Below, piece after piece: positions 18,594 through 27,470 of a DNA stretch of 64,000 nucleotides; positions within the stretch are counted from its first letter, which is position 1; every line of letters begins with the position of its first letter. Under the pieces are notes generated by a model. That model saw nothing but the letters and a program-made list of their open reading frames with translations. It did no database searches and was not told where the DNA came from. This DNA is from Bacteroidota bacterium (GTDB lineage: Bacteria; Bacteroidota; Bacteroidia; Bacteroidales; P3). The stretch covers positions 1 to 64,000 of the forward strand of contig JAFNAQ010000003.1 in assembly GCA_017860275.1 (NCBI GenBank), written 5' to 3'. Both the position numbers and the translations under genes were made by a program.

Positions 18594-19622
18594 TTATATA
18601 CTAACTAATAGCGTTAGGTGGTTTGGTGATCCAAATTTATGGTATTCATTTCTTGCATAAGAGATTCTAAATTTCTTCACGCTAAATCCAAATCCATAAG
18701 ATAGTCCTGCCAATGAGAAGGCATCTTCGATATACATTTCTCTACTTTGTTTCCAACTATATCCAAAAGAAGCATAGAAGTTCTTGCTTGGTTGAAAGTC
18801 TGCTGCAAATTGAAGATGGCGGAAGGTATTATCTAATATTCCCTTAAATGTATTCTCTCTTGTTATTATTCCTGTAAATGGATCTACCTCATCTCTCGGA
18901 TTTAATGGGTCGTTCTCTCTTAAATCCCATTTCTGAAGATCTGTTGCCACAACATAGAAACGAAATGGTGCATGTGCAAGTTTCTTAGAAAATCCTAATT
19001 GCAACTCAAAAGGAAGTTTTTCTTCCGTATTAGCATAAGAAGTTATCTGAGCTCCAAAGTTTCGCACCATAAATGTTGCCGTTAGACTTTTGTCATCGCT
19101 AAGATATGTTGCAGCCACATCGAAGGCTATTGCTGTCGAGCTGTAGTTATCGTATTGTGAGATAATTGGTTTCATGTTTGCTCCAAAATACAAGTTCTCC
19201 TCTAACATTCTCCCCCAACCTATTGTAAACATATAATCATTTGCAGAGAAATCTCCTGTTTGGTCGCCACTGGCTTCCATCCTACGGAAATTACCATAGC
19301 CTATATAATTCATTCCAAAGCTAAAGCTTCCCAACTTATCAAATGTTCTTGAGTAGGCGAAGTTCCCTTGCCAAATTCCTGCAAACAAATCGGTATAACC
19401 AACTGAGAATTGATTATTCATCTCTCTAGATAAAATTGAAGGGTTTGTAATCCCGACACTAACATCATTTGTATAAAATGGTAAGAAATCTAATCCCATT
19501 GCTGCCACCCTTGCTGAGGAGCGAAGATTAAGCACAGCATAAGACTCATAGACATCTTCTTGAGCCATTGTAAAGAGAAAAGAAAAACTAAGAACACAGA
19601 ATATTGCAAATCTTTTAAGCAT
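18594..19622 (-). CDS. porQ: Type IX secretion system protein PorQ
   Basis: A 342-aa outer-membrane barrel with a signal peptide ending TMAQ. The mature start YAVLNLRSSARVAAMG and the following NPSIL block are characteristic of PorQ, an accessory outer-membrane component of T9SS often linked to the sortase PorU-PorV attachment step. The barrel has alternating aromatic strands to the C-terminus (SPNHLTLLVSI). The match is from family memory, not alignment. Its presence agrees with the sorted substrates at 10.9-13.9 kb and 63.4-64 kb. A weak -7 box (TATACTTG) lies upstream. Confidence 0.85.
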   Translation of the reverse strand: MLKRFAIFCVLSFSFLFTMAQEDVYESYAVLNLRSSARVAAMGLDFLPFYTNDVSVGITNPSILSREMNNQFSVGYTDLFAGIWQGNFAYSRTFDKLGSFSFGMNYIGYGNFRRMEASGDQTGDFSANDYMFTIGWGRMLEENLYFGANMKPIISQYDNYSSTAIAFDVAATYLSDDKSLTATFMVRNFGAQITSYANTEEKLPFELQLGFSKKLAHAPFRFYVVATDLQKWDLRENDPLNPRDEVDPFTGIITRENTFKGILDNTFRHLQFAADFQPSKNFYASFGYSWKQSREMYIEDAFSLAGLSYGFGFSVKKFRISYARNEYHKFGSPNHLTLLVSI

Positions 19623-19752
19623 AATATTATAATATCATAAATAAATCTCAAGTATAACGCCAAATCTTATCCAAATATTACTATTAGAAATAAGTTTTAT
19701 TCAAAAACAGATAAAAAACTATTCAAAACATTAAGAATAAGAAATATTTGTA

Positions 19753-19760
19753 TATATTTG
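19753..19760 (+). promoter_or_regulatory. Promoter -7 element of the 19.8-kb barrel gene
   Basis: TATATTTG followed by C, 36 bp before the ATG. Confidence 0.65.
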
Positions 19761-19796
19761 CATTATTATTATTTATTAATTTAACATTCAAGCTCA

Positions 19797-20510
19797 ATGA
19801 AAAAACTTATTACATTAATCGCTGCTCTATTATTGGTAGCACCTGTTTTCTCTCAAGAAAAGGATAGTCTAAAAATGGTCACATCTTTTTACCTGAGTAG
19901 CTCAACATTGAATAATAATCAAACTCTATCAACCCTTTGTGGTGTTGATAATATTAATAGCTATAATCTTGGATTTGGCTATCAAATAGGGATGCTAACA
20001 CCTAATGGTTTTGAATATGTTTGGGATTTTGCTGGTGAGCTTTGGAATAATGAACAAAACAATAACCAATTGGCATCGGCTTCAAGTTTAATGAGTTTTA
20101 ATGTTGGATATAAATTAATTTCATTCGGAAAGAAAGCAAAGTACTCTATTGTCCCAAAAGTGGGTATTGGATGGAATACTAATGTACTACATTTTTCTAG
20201 TGCATTAAATCAAGACCTTTATCTTCACGAACTAAATTCTCATAGTTGGGCTGTACATCAAAATGCAAACTTCTACATCCCAATAGGATTAGAATTTCGT
20301 AGAAATTCTCTAATAATTGGAGCAGAATATCGATATACTTTCCATTATGGAAACACTTATACATTCAATGGATTTAATTATTGGTTCGATACTGACCAAA
20401 AAATCATAGGATTCCCTAAATTTGCCAGTAATAGATTAATGTTCAAAATTGGATTTAGATTTGATTACCAACCAAATAATCATAAAAAGAACGAATCGCA
20501 TCAAGAATAA
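19797..20510 (+). CDS. Outer-membrane beta-barrel protein
   Basis: A 237-aa protein with a signal peptide (MKKLITLIAALLLVAPVFSQ). Alternating amphipathic strands such as YNLGFGYQIGM, FNVGYKLISF and LIIGAEYRYTF, and a closing strand LMFKIGFRFDY, indicate a small barrel. The short polar tail NHKKNESHQE follows. Function unknown. It is monocistronic and is followed by the repeat element at 20.54-20.97 kb. Confidence 0.7.
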   Translation: MKKLITLIAALLLVAPVFSQEKDSLKMVTSFYLSSSTLNNNQTLSTLCGVDNINSYNLGFGYQIGMLTPNGFEYVWDFAGELWNNEQNNNQLASASSLMSFNVGYKLISFGKKAKYSIVPKVGIGWNTNVLHFSSALNQDLYLHELNSHSWAVHQNANFYIPIGLEFRRNSLIIGAEYRYTFHYGNTYTFNGFNYWFDTDQKIIGFPKFASNRLMFKIGFRFDYQPNNHKKNESHQE

Positions 20511-20596
20511 AAGTAATCATAACTATAATTTCCGTATTGTTAATATTAAGAAATACAATTTAGGTTTTTTGGGGCAAAAACGTTGTTTTACCCCTC

Positions 20597-20632
20597 TGGA
20601 ATAAGATTCTAGCGCGCTAGAATCTTATTCCA
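20597..20632. terminator. 36-bp perfect palindrome, possible terminator
   Basis: The stretch is a perfect inverted repeat centred on GC, with arms running TGGAATAAGATTCTAGC, followed on the plus strand by ATTTTTA. It could terminate the upstream barrel gene, but it is also the end of the palindromic array of copy A. Confidence 0.5.
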
Positions 20633-20817
20633 TTTTTATAGAATCAAGTTCTATTTGCTTAGAATCGCTATATCTCTGAAAATAAACCTCGTTTCTGTAA
20701 ATTTTTATCAGAGATAAATTCATAGATATGAGATAAAAATATAAAAATACGAAGTTTATTTTCCCAAAACCTAGGTTTGAAACATTTTTCACCCCAAAAT
20801 CATCCATTTTTCCGTAG

Positions 20818-20837
20818 GGGCGAAAAATTTTTCGCCC
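20818..20837. repeat. Dispersed GGGCGA...TCGCCC palindrome
   Basis: A 20-bp perfect palindrome, GGGCGAAAAATTTTTCGCCC. It resembles the GGGGCG palindrome at 62147-62172 and lies within array 1 of copy A. Confidence 0.6.
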
Positions 20838-21056
20838 TTAAACAGAAATTTATTACAAGAAATTAACGAATCTTTTCCCCCAGCCCAACACTCATCTTCA
20901 AATATTCAACCCACAACCCATAATAATATTGGCATTAATTAACATCAAAGTTTGCATAATGTTAGAGAAATAGCCATAAACCACGATTTTAGTTAAATAA
21001 AACCCAACAACCAAAAAATATTTTCATTAATTAACCTTACAAAGAAAAAAAAAACA

Positions 21057-21064
21057 TACCTTTG
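21057..21064 (+). promoter_or_regulatory. Promoter -7 element of the 21.1-kb gene
   Basis: TACCTTTG, 23 bp before the ATG. Confidence 0.7.
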
Positions 21065-21087
21065 AACCAAATAAGTAAAGAAGGTTT

Positions 21088-21744
21088 ATGAAAAAGATAG
21101 TATTTATATTTTTATTGTTCTTTGTAAATATTTCATTTTGTCAATATAAGGTGGCAGAGAATTATTTAGTTCAAAGAATTGTACATACAAGAGCACCGTA
21201 TAATGCATTTGTTGGAATTTATCGCACGGATTCTTATGGAGAATATTATATTTCCAGTGAAAAGGATGTAATAAGTTTTATTGAAAGTGATAGTGTTGAC
21301 CGCAGCAAATTGGTACTTACATTGAGCCTAGGAGGTAATTATACATTAAGCCTAAGAGGTAATTATACATTAAAAGATTCAAGTATAAACATTAACTACA
21401 GGTGCTATAAGTATTTTAAAACAATTTACGAATACATTATTTTGGATGATACTGAAGTCTATAAAATAGGAGGTGAATTATACGCAATACGAAAAATAAA
21501 ATATGCCTATTTAGATAATGTAGATATGTATGCTCAGAAAAAAGATTATTATTTCTATTTATATGGAGACGATCAGCCTAGTGAAGATGATGATACTGTT
21601 CTTGTTAGTGCCAAAACATTCTTCAAAACGGATTATATTCATTGTCTTCTATTTGTAATGGAATTAAAGCCAACCCATAAAAAGATTGCCAGTCATCTTT
21701 GGAGAAGAAGGTACGAATTTCTTAATGATTGTTTTGGAATCTGA
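21088..21744 (+). CDS. Exported protein of unknown function with internal duplication
   Basis: A 218-aa protein with a signal peptide (IFLLFFVNISFCQ). It is rich in tyrosine and charged residues and I recognise no domain. A 24-bp in-frame tandem duplication (21325-21372) encodes LSLGGNYT then LSLRGNYT, apparently recent because the DNA copies differ at one base. It is monocistronic, with its own promoter and a bidirectional terminator. Confidence 0.6.
   Translation: MKKIVFIFLLFFVNISFCQYKVAENYLVQRIVHTRAPYNAFVGIYRTDSYGEYYISSEKDVISFIESDSVDRSKLVLTLSLGGNYTLSLRGNYTLKDSSININYRCYKYFKTIYEYIILDDTEVYKIGGELYAIRKIKYAYLDNVDMYAQKKDYYFYLYGDDQPSEDDDTVLVSAKTFFKTDYIHCLLFVMELKPTHKKIASHLWRRRYEFLNDCFGI
21325..21372 (+). 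repeat. 24-bp in-frame tandem duplication
   Basis: Units 21325-21348 and 21349-21372 differ at one position (GGAGG versus AGAGG context). The reading frame is preserved, adding eight residues. Confidence 0.9.
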
Positions 21745-21796
21745 TAATTTATCAGATTAGATTCTGTGTACTAAGATTATAATTTCTAATTAAATA

Positions 21797-21832
21797 AAAA
21801 GCCTCAAAAGGGTTTAGACTTTTGAGGCTTTT
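21797..21832. terminator. Bidirectional terminator between convergent genes
   Basis: AAAAGCCTCAAAAG pairs perfectly over 14 bp with CTTTTGAGGCTTTT around an 8-nt loop, with T runs on both sides. It serves both the 21.1-kb gene and korB. Confidence 0.9.
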
Positions 21833-21876
21833 GTTTTTACTTTGGCTTGTTTTACAAAGTAATTATTGTTTTGAGA

Positions 21877-22899
21877 TTACATTTCCCAAGTGTCTCCACT
21901 GTTTAATAAATCATCAACACATTTGATTCTTCCATTTTCTTTTTCTTCCGCCATTTGTTTTTCGAACATTTGGTTATAGGTTGGTTGAGATACCGCTCTG
22001 ATAACGCCAAAAGCCATTGGGAAATGAGGTGGACGCATTTGTGCAAGCATCATATGAATACCTGTGTTTTCTGTTGTTCTATCGTGAACTAAGATGTCTT
22101 GTTCTGTTATTCCATCTTTTCCTAATTCAACAACTTCTAACTTTGTCCCATTTAAACGAAGCCCTTTTTCGTTATTCTTTCCAAAAAGCATTGGTTTGCC
22201 ATGGTGTAGCCATATTTGATTGTCGTCTTTTGTTTCTCTGTCTGTGATTTCTTTATGAGTCTTGTCATTAAAGATTACGCAGTTTTGTAAAACCTCAACA
22301 ATTGCAGCTCCATCGTGTGCAGCCATATCCATACATACTTCTTGTAAAGTCTTTGGATTATTATCTACCGCTCTTGCAAAGAAAGTTCCTCTTGCTCCAA
22401 TTATTAATTCTCCTGGATTAAAAGGATAATCTATTACTCCAAAAGGAGATGTCTTTGTTATCTTTCCTTGTTTTGTTGTTGGGGAGTATTGTCCCTTTGT
22501 TAAACCATATATTTCATTATTGAAAAGAATATAGTTTACATCCATATTTCTACGAATGATATGAATAAAGTGATTTCCTCCAATTGCTGTTGCGTCACCA
22601 TCTCCTGAGTTAATCCAAACACTAAGTTTTGGGTTAGCTATCTTTACTCCTGAGGCAATTGCTGCTGCTCTTCCGTGAATACCATGAAAACCATATGTAT
22701 TTACATAGTAAGGGAATCTTGAAGAACAACCTATACCTGAAACAATACAGAAGTTTTCTTTCTTATATCCTATTTGTGGGAATACATTTAAAACAGATGC
22801 TAAAATTGCATGGTCTCCACATCCTGGACACCATTTAACCATTTGATCACTTACAAAGTCTGCCTTAGTAAGTTGTACCGCTGAGTGTTCTATAGCCAT
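21877..22899 (-). CDS. korB: 2-oxoacid:ferredoxin oxidoreductase beta subunit (KorB)
   Basis: Thiamine-diphosphate subunit of a ferredoxin-dependent 2-oxoacid oxidoreductase, most like the 2-oxoglutarate type. The 340-aa protein shows KWCPGCGDHAIL (cluster cysteines), GIGCSSRFPYY, the TPP motif GDGDATAIGGNHF, and YGLTKGQYSPT. It would oxidise a 2-oxoacid to acyl-CoA with reduction of ferredoxin, feeding the hydrogenase. It is 1 bp after korA. Its AGGAGG ribosome site (22908-22913) lies inside the korA 3' end, indicating coupling. Substrate choice between 2-oxoglutarate and branched 2-oxoacids is not certain. Confidence 0.92.
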   Translation of the reverse strand: MAIEHSAVQLTKADFVSDQMVKWCPGCGDHAILASVLNVFPQIGYKKENFCIVSGIGCSSRFPYYVNTYGFHGIHGRAAAIASGVKIANPKLSVWINSGDGDATAIGGNHFIHIIRRNMDVNYILFNNEIYGLTKGQYSPTTKQGKITKTSPFGVIDYPFNPGELIIGARGTFFARAVDNNPKTLQEVCMDMAAHDGAAIVEVLQNCVIFNDKTHKEITDRETKDDNQIWLHHGKPMLFGKNNEKGLRLNGTKLEVVELGKDGITEQDILVHDRTTENTGIHMMLAQMRPPHFPMAFGVIRAVSQPTYNQMFEKQMAEEKENGRIKCVDDLLNSGDTWEM

Positions 22900-22900
22900 T

Positions 22901-24745
22901 TTACTTTCCTCCTAAGATTTGGTTAAACTTATCTTTTAATTCGCCTATTTCAAATGGCAAACCTTGAACTTTGTTGTATTGTTGGAAATTTACTTGAGGG
23001 TAATTCATTCTTAAATAATTAACGAATTGTCCCATATTTAATTCACAAACAACTATCTTTTTATATTTAGACATTATGTCTGATGTGTTTAAAGGAAGAG
23101 GCATAATGTAATTGAAATGAGAATAAGCTATTTTCTTTCCTTCTGCTTGAAGTTCTTCACAAGCTAAACGTAAAGCGCCTTCTGTTCCTCCCCAACCAAT
23201 TACTAATAATTCTGCATCATCTGGTCCGTGAACTTCTTGAGATGGTATTCTATTAGCAACTCTTTCTACCTTTTCTTGACGATAGTTTGTCATTATTTGA
23301 TGGTTAGCATTGTCTGTTGAAACATTACCTATTCCATCTTGTTTTTCCAAACCTCCAATTCTATGACGAAGACCTTCCATTCCTGGAATAGCCCACTCTC
23401 TAGCTAAAGTTTCTGTATTACGTTTATATGGTTGGTATGTTGTGTCGTTAGGCGTTGCAAGAGGTGGAGTGATTTTTGGCATTTCAGCCATCTTTGGAAT
23501 TCTCATTAACTGAGAACCATTTCCAAGATAACCATCTGTCAAAAGAATTACTGGTGTCATGTGTTCAAGAGCTAAGCGTCCTGCTTCAAAAGCCCAATCG
23601 AAACAGTTTGCAGATGTTGATGCAGCAAGTACAATACAAGGAGCCTCTCCATTACGTCCAAACAAAGCTTGATAAAGGTCAGATTGTTCTGTCTTTGTTG
23701 GCAATCCTGTTGAAGGACCTCCACGTTGAACATCAACAATTACAAGAGGAAGTTCTGTCATAACAGCAAGACCAATGGCTTCGCTCTTTAGAGAAAGACC
23801 AGGGCCTGAAGTTGATGTACATGCAAATGAACCTGCAAAAGAAGCACCGATTGCAGAACAAATGCCTGCTATCTCATCTTCTGCTTGAAATACTTTTGCT
23901 CCTAATGATTTATATTTTGAAATTTCAATTAATATCTCTGTTGCAGGAGTTATAGGATAAGAACCTAAAAATAGATTTAAGTTTGCTTTTTCTGCTGCAG
24001 CTAATAAACCCCAAGCAGTTGCAATATTTCCTGTAATATTTCTATAACGTCCCTTTGGCATTTCTGCATGAGCGATATGAACTTGAGCTTCCAACACATC
24101 TGTATTTTCACAATAGTTATATCCCGCAGTAAGAACTGCCTTATTCCCTTCTGCTACTTGAGGGTTTTTCTTAAGAAATTTTTTATCTAAGTATGCAAAA
24201 GTATGATCTAATCCTTTGTTGAAGATATAGAAAATCATACCTAAGGCAAATATGTTTTTTGTACGTTCAGCCGATTTCTTGTCATCTAAAATACCCTTAA
24301 CAGCCTCTACAGACATAGAAGTGATTGGTGCTTGGATAACTTGATAACTTGAAAGACTTCCATCTGTAAATGGATTTGAAGAATAGCCTGCTTTTTCTAT
24401 GGCTTCTTCTGTAAAGGTATCTGTATCACAAATAATGATACCGCCTTTTTTTGACCACTTAAGGTTTGACTTCAATGAAGCTGGGTTCATACAAACCAAG
24501 ACATCACATTGGTCACCTGAACTGTAAATCTTTTTTCCTACATTAACTTGAAATCCAGAAACACCTGCTATAGTGTTATGTGGAGCTCTAATTTCTGCTG
24601 GATAATCTGGGAAAGTGGCAATATCGTTGCCATCAAGAGCTGAAGCATCAGAAAAAAGCGTACCGATTAGTTGCATTCCATCGCCCGAGTCTCCGACGAA
24701 TTTTACAACAACGTCGTCTTTTTCAATCAGTTTTTTTGTTGTCAT
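22901..24745 (-). CDS. korA: 2-oxoacid:ferredoxin oxidoreductase, fused gamma-alpha subunit (KorA)
   Basis: A 614-aa protein. The N-terminal 190 residues are the gamma domain (FVGDSGDGMQLIGTLF, FPDYPAEIRAPHNTIAG). The rest is the alpha subunit: YPITPATEIL, QAEDEIAGICSAIGASFAG, TSTSGPGLSLKSEA and RGGPSTGLPTKTEQSDL. The gamma-alpha fusion is normal for this subfamily in Bacteroidota. It binds KorB to make the TPP active site. It has its own promoter (24800-24807) and is divergent from aroC. No separate ferredoxin-like delta subunit is present. Confidence 0.93.
   Translation of the reverse strand: MTTKKLIEKDDVVVKFVGDSGDGMQLIGTLFSDASALDGNDIATFPDYPAEIRAPHNTIAGVSGFQVNVGKKIYSSGDQCDVLVCMNPASLKSNLKWSKKGGIIICDTDTFTEEAIEKAGYSSNPFTDGSLSSYQVIQAPITSMSVEAVKGILDDKKSAERTKNIFALGMIFYIFNKGLDHTFAYLDKKFLKKNPQVAEGNKAVLTAGYNYCENTDVLEAQVHIAHAEMPKGRYRNITGNIATAWGLLAAAEKANLNLFLGSYPITPATEILIEISKYKSLGAKVFQAEDEIAGICSAIGASFAGSFACTSTSGPGLSLKSEAIGLAVMTELPLVIVDVQRGGPSTGLPTKTEQSDLYQALFGRNGEAPCIVLAASTSANCFDWAFEAGRLALEHMTPVILLTDGYLGNGSQLMRIPKMAEMPKITPPLATPNDTTYQPYKRNTETLAREWAIPGMEGLRHRIGGLEKQDGIGNVSTDNANHQIMTNYRQEKVERVANRIPSQEVHGPDDAELLVIGWGGTEGALRLACEELQAEGKKIAYSHFNYIMPLPLNTSDIMSKYKKIVVCELNMGQFVNYLRMNYPQVNFQQYNKVQGLPFEIGELKDKFNQILGGK
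22908..22913 (-). promoter_or_regulatory. Shine-Dalgarno site of korB inside korA
   Basis: AGGAGG about 8 nt before the korB ATG, overlapping the last codons of korA. Confidence 0.7.
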
Positions 24746-24799
24746 TTCGATTATATTTGATAATAACTTCGACTAATTTAATTATGTGTAAATAATCGG

Positions 24800-24807
24800 C
24801 AAAGGTA
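24800..24807 (-). promoter_or_regulatory. Promoter -7 element of korAB
   Basis: TACCTTTG followed by C on the minus strand, with a leader of about 50 nt to the korA ATG. Confidence 0.7.
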
Positions 24808-24883
24808 GTAAGTTTATTCTAATCATAAAACCTTTTTTTGCTTTTTTTTATACCACTGAAGATTAATTATTTTGACTCTCAAT

Positions 24884-24914
24884 TTTGCTGAAACATCTTT
24901 AATCAATAACTTTG
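24884..24914 (+). promoter_or_regulatory. Promoter of aroC
   Basis: TTTG (24884-24887) and TAACTTTG (24907-24914) are separated by 19 bp, and the ATG is at 24943. Confidence 0.75.
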
Positions 24915-24942
24915 CAGTGATTTACATAAATTCAATAGAAAA

Positions 24943-25953
24943 ATGGCAGGAAATACTATCGGGAAACTATTCTCTTTAACCTCTTTTGGAGAGTCGCATA
25001 GTGATTGTTTAGGAGGAATCATCGACGGATGCCCTGCAGGACTAAATATTGATTTTGAATTTATTAAGGAAGAAATAAAGAGGAGAAAACCCAAAGATAA
25101 TAAAATTTCAACCTCTAGAATAGAGGAAGATAATGTTGAGTTTGTTTCTGGTATTGAGAATGGTATTTCTTTAGGTACTCCAATCTGTTTTATTATTAAA
25201 AACCAGAATTTCTTAAAACAAGATTACAAAAACATTAAAGAACTTTTTCGCCCATCTCACGCCGACTTTACATACTTTAAAAAATATGGTCTTAAGGCTG
25301 AAACAGGTGGCTCTCGTGCATCTGCAAGGGAGACTCTTTCGAGGGTTATTGGTGGTAGTATTGCAAAACTATTATTAAAGAACTACAATATTGAAGTAGA
25401 AGGCGAAATATATTCCATAGGCAGATGGGATTTTGCAACCCAGAAAGACGAGATTGAAGATGATTTTAAAAAGATAATTGAAGAAGGCGATTCATTGGGG
25501 GGAGTAATAAAATGCACTATAAAGAACTGTCCTATTGGATTAGGAGAACCCGTTTTTGATAAGCTTAGTGCAGACCTTGCAAAAGCATTAATTAGTATTC
25601 CTGCTGCAAAAGGCTTTGAAATAGGAGATGGTTTTGAGGCTTCCAAGGAATATGGCAGCAATCAATTGGATCATTGGAATAAAGATTTTTCTACAAAGAC
25701 AAACCACTCTGGAGGTATTCAAGGAGGTATTTCGAATGGTATGGATATTACTTTAAAAGTAGCATTTAAACCAATTGCTACTCTTTACAGAGAAATTCCT
25801 TGTATTGATAAAGATGGAGATATATACAATGTTGAGAATAAAGGCAGACATGACAAGTGTTTTATTCCAAGAGCCGTTGTAGTTGTTGAATCGATGGTTG
25901 CACTAACAATTGCAGACCATTTACTAAGAAGTTTTACAAATAAAATAAAATAA
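24943..25953 (+). CDS. aroC: Chorismate synthase
   Basis: Last step of the shikimate pathway: EPSP to chorismate, using reduced FMN. The 336-aa protein has the signatures SFGESHSDCLGGIIDGCPAG, RPSHADFTY, GGSRASARETLSRV and the C-terminal GRHDKCFIPRAVVVVE. It is about 20 residues shorter than many homologues but has all the conserved blocks. It is followed after 2 bp by a lipoprotein gene and then lpxH. Confidence 0.96.
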   Translation: MAGNTIGKLFSLTSFGESHSDCLGGIIDGCPAGLNIDFEFIKEEIKRRKPKDNKISTSRIEEDNVEFVSGIENGISLGTPICFIIKNQNFLKQDYKNIKELFRPSHADFTYFKKYGLKAETGGSRASARETLSRVIGGSIAKLLLKNYNIEVEGEIYSIGRWDFATQKDEIEDDFKKIIEEGDSLGGVIKCTIKNCPIGLGEPVFDKLSADLAKALISIPAAKGFEIGDGFEASKEYGSNQLDHWNKDFSTKTNHSGGIQGGISNGMDITLKVAFKPIATLYREIPCIDKDGDIYNVENKGRHDKCFIPRAVVVVESMVALTIADHLLRSFTNKIK

Positions 25954-25955
25954 AA

Positions 25956-26714
25956 ATGAGAAAATTAATTGCCTTTTTACTATTATCGGTAATAATATTT
26001 ACAAGCTGTAACAAAGTTGGGAAGAACGAATTTAGGGTTAATGGGAATTTTACTAATGGTAATAATAAAGTGCTTTACCTCTTCGAAATGACTCCAAATG
26101 GGTTTCAAGCTCTTGACACTATAAATATTGATGAAGATGGTTCTTTTAAATTCAAACATGAGTACAAAGAACCTACCATTTATGTTCTTAGCTCAGGAGG
26201 AAATGATTATATTACTTTTATTCCAAGTGCAAAAGAAGATATTGAATTAAAGGCTCAATTCAATGCTCTTTCTAGTTCTTACACCGTAAAAAATTCTCCA
26301 CAATCACAACTCCTTCACGACTTAAACCAAGAGTATATAAAGACAAACTCTGTTTTGAATGAACTTAAACAAACCCTTCACGACAATAAGTTTGAACCGA
26401 ATATCGAAGAAATCAAGAAAAAGCTTTTTGAACAATATAATTTATTGGAGCTTCATCAGAGAGAATATATTAAGAAATTCGTAACTAAAAACAAGGGTTC
26501 AATTTCAAGTATAATTGCTCTTTACCGCACCTTTGATAATCATTATTTATTTTCACTAAAGAACGATTTGGATGTTTATGTTGATGTGTACAATGAGTTA
26601 AACAAAATACATCCAAATAATCCTCACACTATAGGATTAAAAACCCTTATAGAAAAAGCGAAGAAAGAACAGAATCAAGCACAAGAATTAGCATCTCAAA
26701 ATGATAAAAAATAA
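25956..26714 (+). CDS. Lipoprotein with DUF4369-like domain
   Basis: A 252-aa lipoprotein (signal IIFTSC, Cys at about 21). Residues 27-115 form a beta-rich domain (FRVNGNFTNGNNKVLYLFEM ... GSFKFKH) like the DUF4369 domain that often precedes a thioredoxin domain in Bacteroidota. Here only a helical, charged C-terminal half follows, with no CxxC, so it is not a thiol oxidoreductase. It sits between aroC and lpxH and overlaps lpxH by 14 bp. Its role is unknown. Confidence 0.75.
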   Translation: MRKLIAFLLLSVIIFTSCNKVGKNEFRVNGNFTNGNNKVLYLFEMTPNGFQALDTINIDEDGSFKFKHEYKEPTIYVLSSGGNDYITFIPSAKEDIELKAQFNALSSSYTVKNSPQSQLLHDLNQEYIKTNSVLNELKQTLHDNKFEPNIEEIKKKLFEQYNLLELHQREYIKKFVTKNKGSISSIIALYRTFDNHYLFSLKNDLDVYVDVYNELNKIHPNNPHTIGLKTLIEKAKKEQNQAQELASQNDKK

Positions 26715-27441
26715 ACATTATTTTATCTCCGACACTCATCTGGGTATCCCCAACCATGAGCAATCGCTCGAAAGAGAAAAGAAATTAGTAAGACTTCTAT
26801 TAGAAATAAAAGACGATGCTAAGGCTATTTATCTTTTGGGAGATATTTTTGATTTTTGGTATGAATATAAATATGTAGTGCCTAAGGGTTATGTCAGACT
26901 TCTAGGAACTCTTGCAAACCTATGTGACCAAGGCGTAGAAATTCATTTCTTCACAGGAAACCATGACCAGTGGCTAAGAGACTATTTTCAAACCGAAATT
27001 GGAATGATTGTCCATACAGAACATCTAGAAAAAGAGATTGACGGGAAATTGTTTTTTATAGCTCATGGAGATGGGTTTGATGAGGATGATAAAAACTATA
27101 ACCTTCTAAAATCTATATTTGGAAATAATATATTAAGAGTATTATTTTCAAATTTGCATCCTTATTGGGCGATGCTTATTGCAAAAAAATGGTCAAAACA
27201 TAGTAGACTCTCTCATTCCGATATTGACCATAGGAACAGAGGAGAGGATGAACCTTTAATTCATTTTTGTAAAGAAAAACTAAAGACAGATGATATCTAT
27301 TTCTTTATACTTGGACATAGACATTTGGCAACAGATTACGATTTGGGTAATGGAAGAAAGTATATAAACATAGGAGAATGGGTTCATGAAAGTAACTATG
27401 TTGTCTGGGATTCAGAAACCTTAGAACTTCGAAAATTTTAA
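26701..27441 (+). CDS. lpxH: UDP-2,3-diacylglucosamine diphosphatase (LpxH-like)
   Basis: A 246-aa calcineurin-fold phosphoesterase. The two-metal motifs are ISDTHLG (D-x-H), LGDIFDFW (GD), FTGNHDQW (GNHD), FIAHGDGF and LGHRHLA (GHxH). The DFWYEY and GNHDQWL contexts are typical of LpxH, which cleaves UDP-diacylglucosamine to lipid X in lipid A synthesis. It fits with lpxC-fabZ and lpxA elsewhere in the window. It is translationally coupled to the upstream lipoprotein. Confidence 0.88.
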   Translation: MIKNKHYFISDTHLGIPNHEQSLEREKKLVRLLLEIKDDAKAIYLLGDIFDFWYEYKYVVPKGYVRLLGTLANLCDQGVEIHFFTGNHDQWLRDYFQTEIGMIVHTEHLEKEIDGKLFFIAHGDGFDEDDKNYNLLKSIFGNNILRVLFSNLHPYWAMLIAKKWSKHSRLSHSDIDHRNRGEDEPLIHFCKEKLKTDDIYFFILGHRHLATDYDLGNGRKYINIGEWVHESNYVVWDSETLELRKF

Positions 27442-27462
27442 TTCAGTATCAACAAAAAAAAC

Positions 27463-27470
27463 TATCTTTG
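27463..27470 (+). promoter_or_regulatory. Promoter -7 element of gcvT with long leader
   Basis: TATCTTTG followed by C, with a leader of about 85 nt. AACTATCTTT at 27460-27469 is inverted downstream as AAAGATAGTT (27524-27533). No glycine-riboswitch core could be recognised in the leader. Confidence 0.65.

Larger units (their letters stand above)
20538..20965 (-). repeat. Dispersed phased-palindrome element, copy A
   Basis: Fills the gap between two exported-protein genes and contains no credible ORF. Read on the minus strand it has: (1) about 120 bp homologous to copy D (20965 to about 20838), for example the shared TGAATATTTGAAGA and TTAATTTCTT; (2) an A/T-rich array with GAAAAAT starting at 20833, 20812 and 20790; (3) the anchor ACGAGGTTTATTTTCAG (20692-20676); (4) a second array with GATTCTA every 21 bp; (5) a distal end shared with copy D, TTTCTTAATATTAACA versus TTTCTTAAAATTAACA. 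An inverted anchor-like copy lies at 20749-20763. Confidence 0.7.

Noticed and set aside
20625-20807. 60-aa open frame inside element A
   Set aside because: Composed of the palindromic and repeat sequence; no start context and no protein-like pattern.
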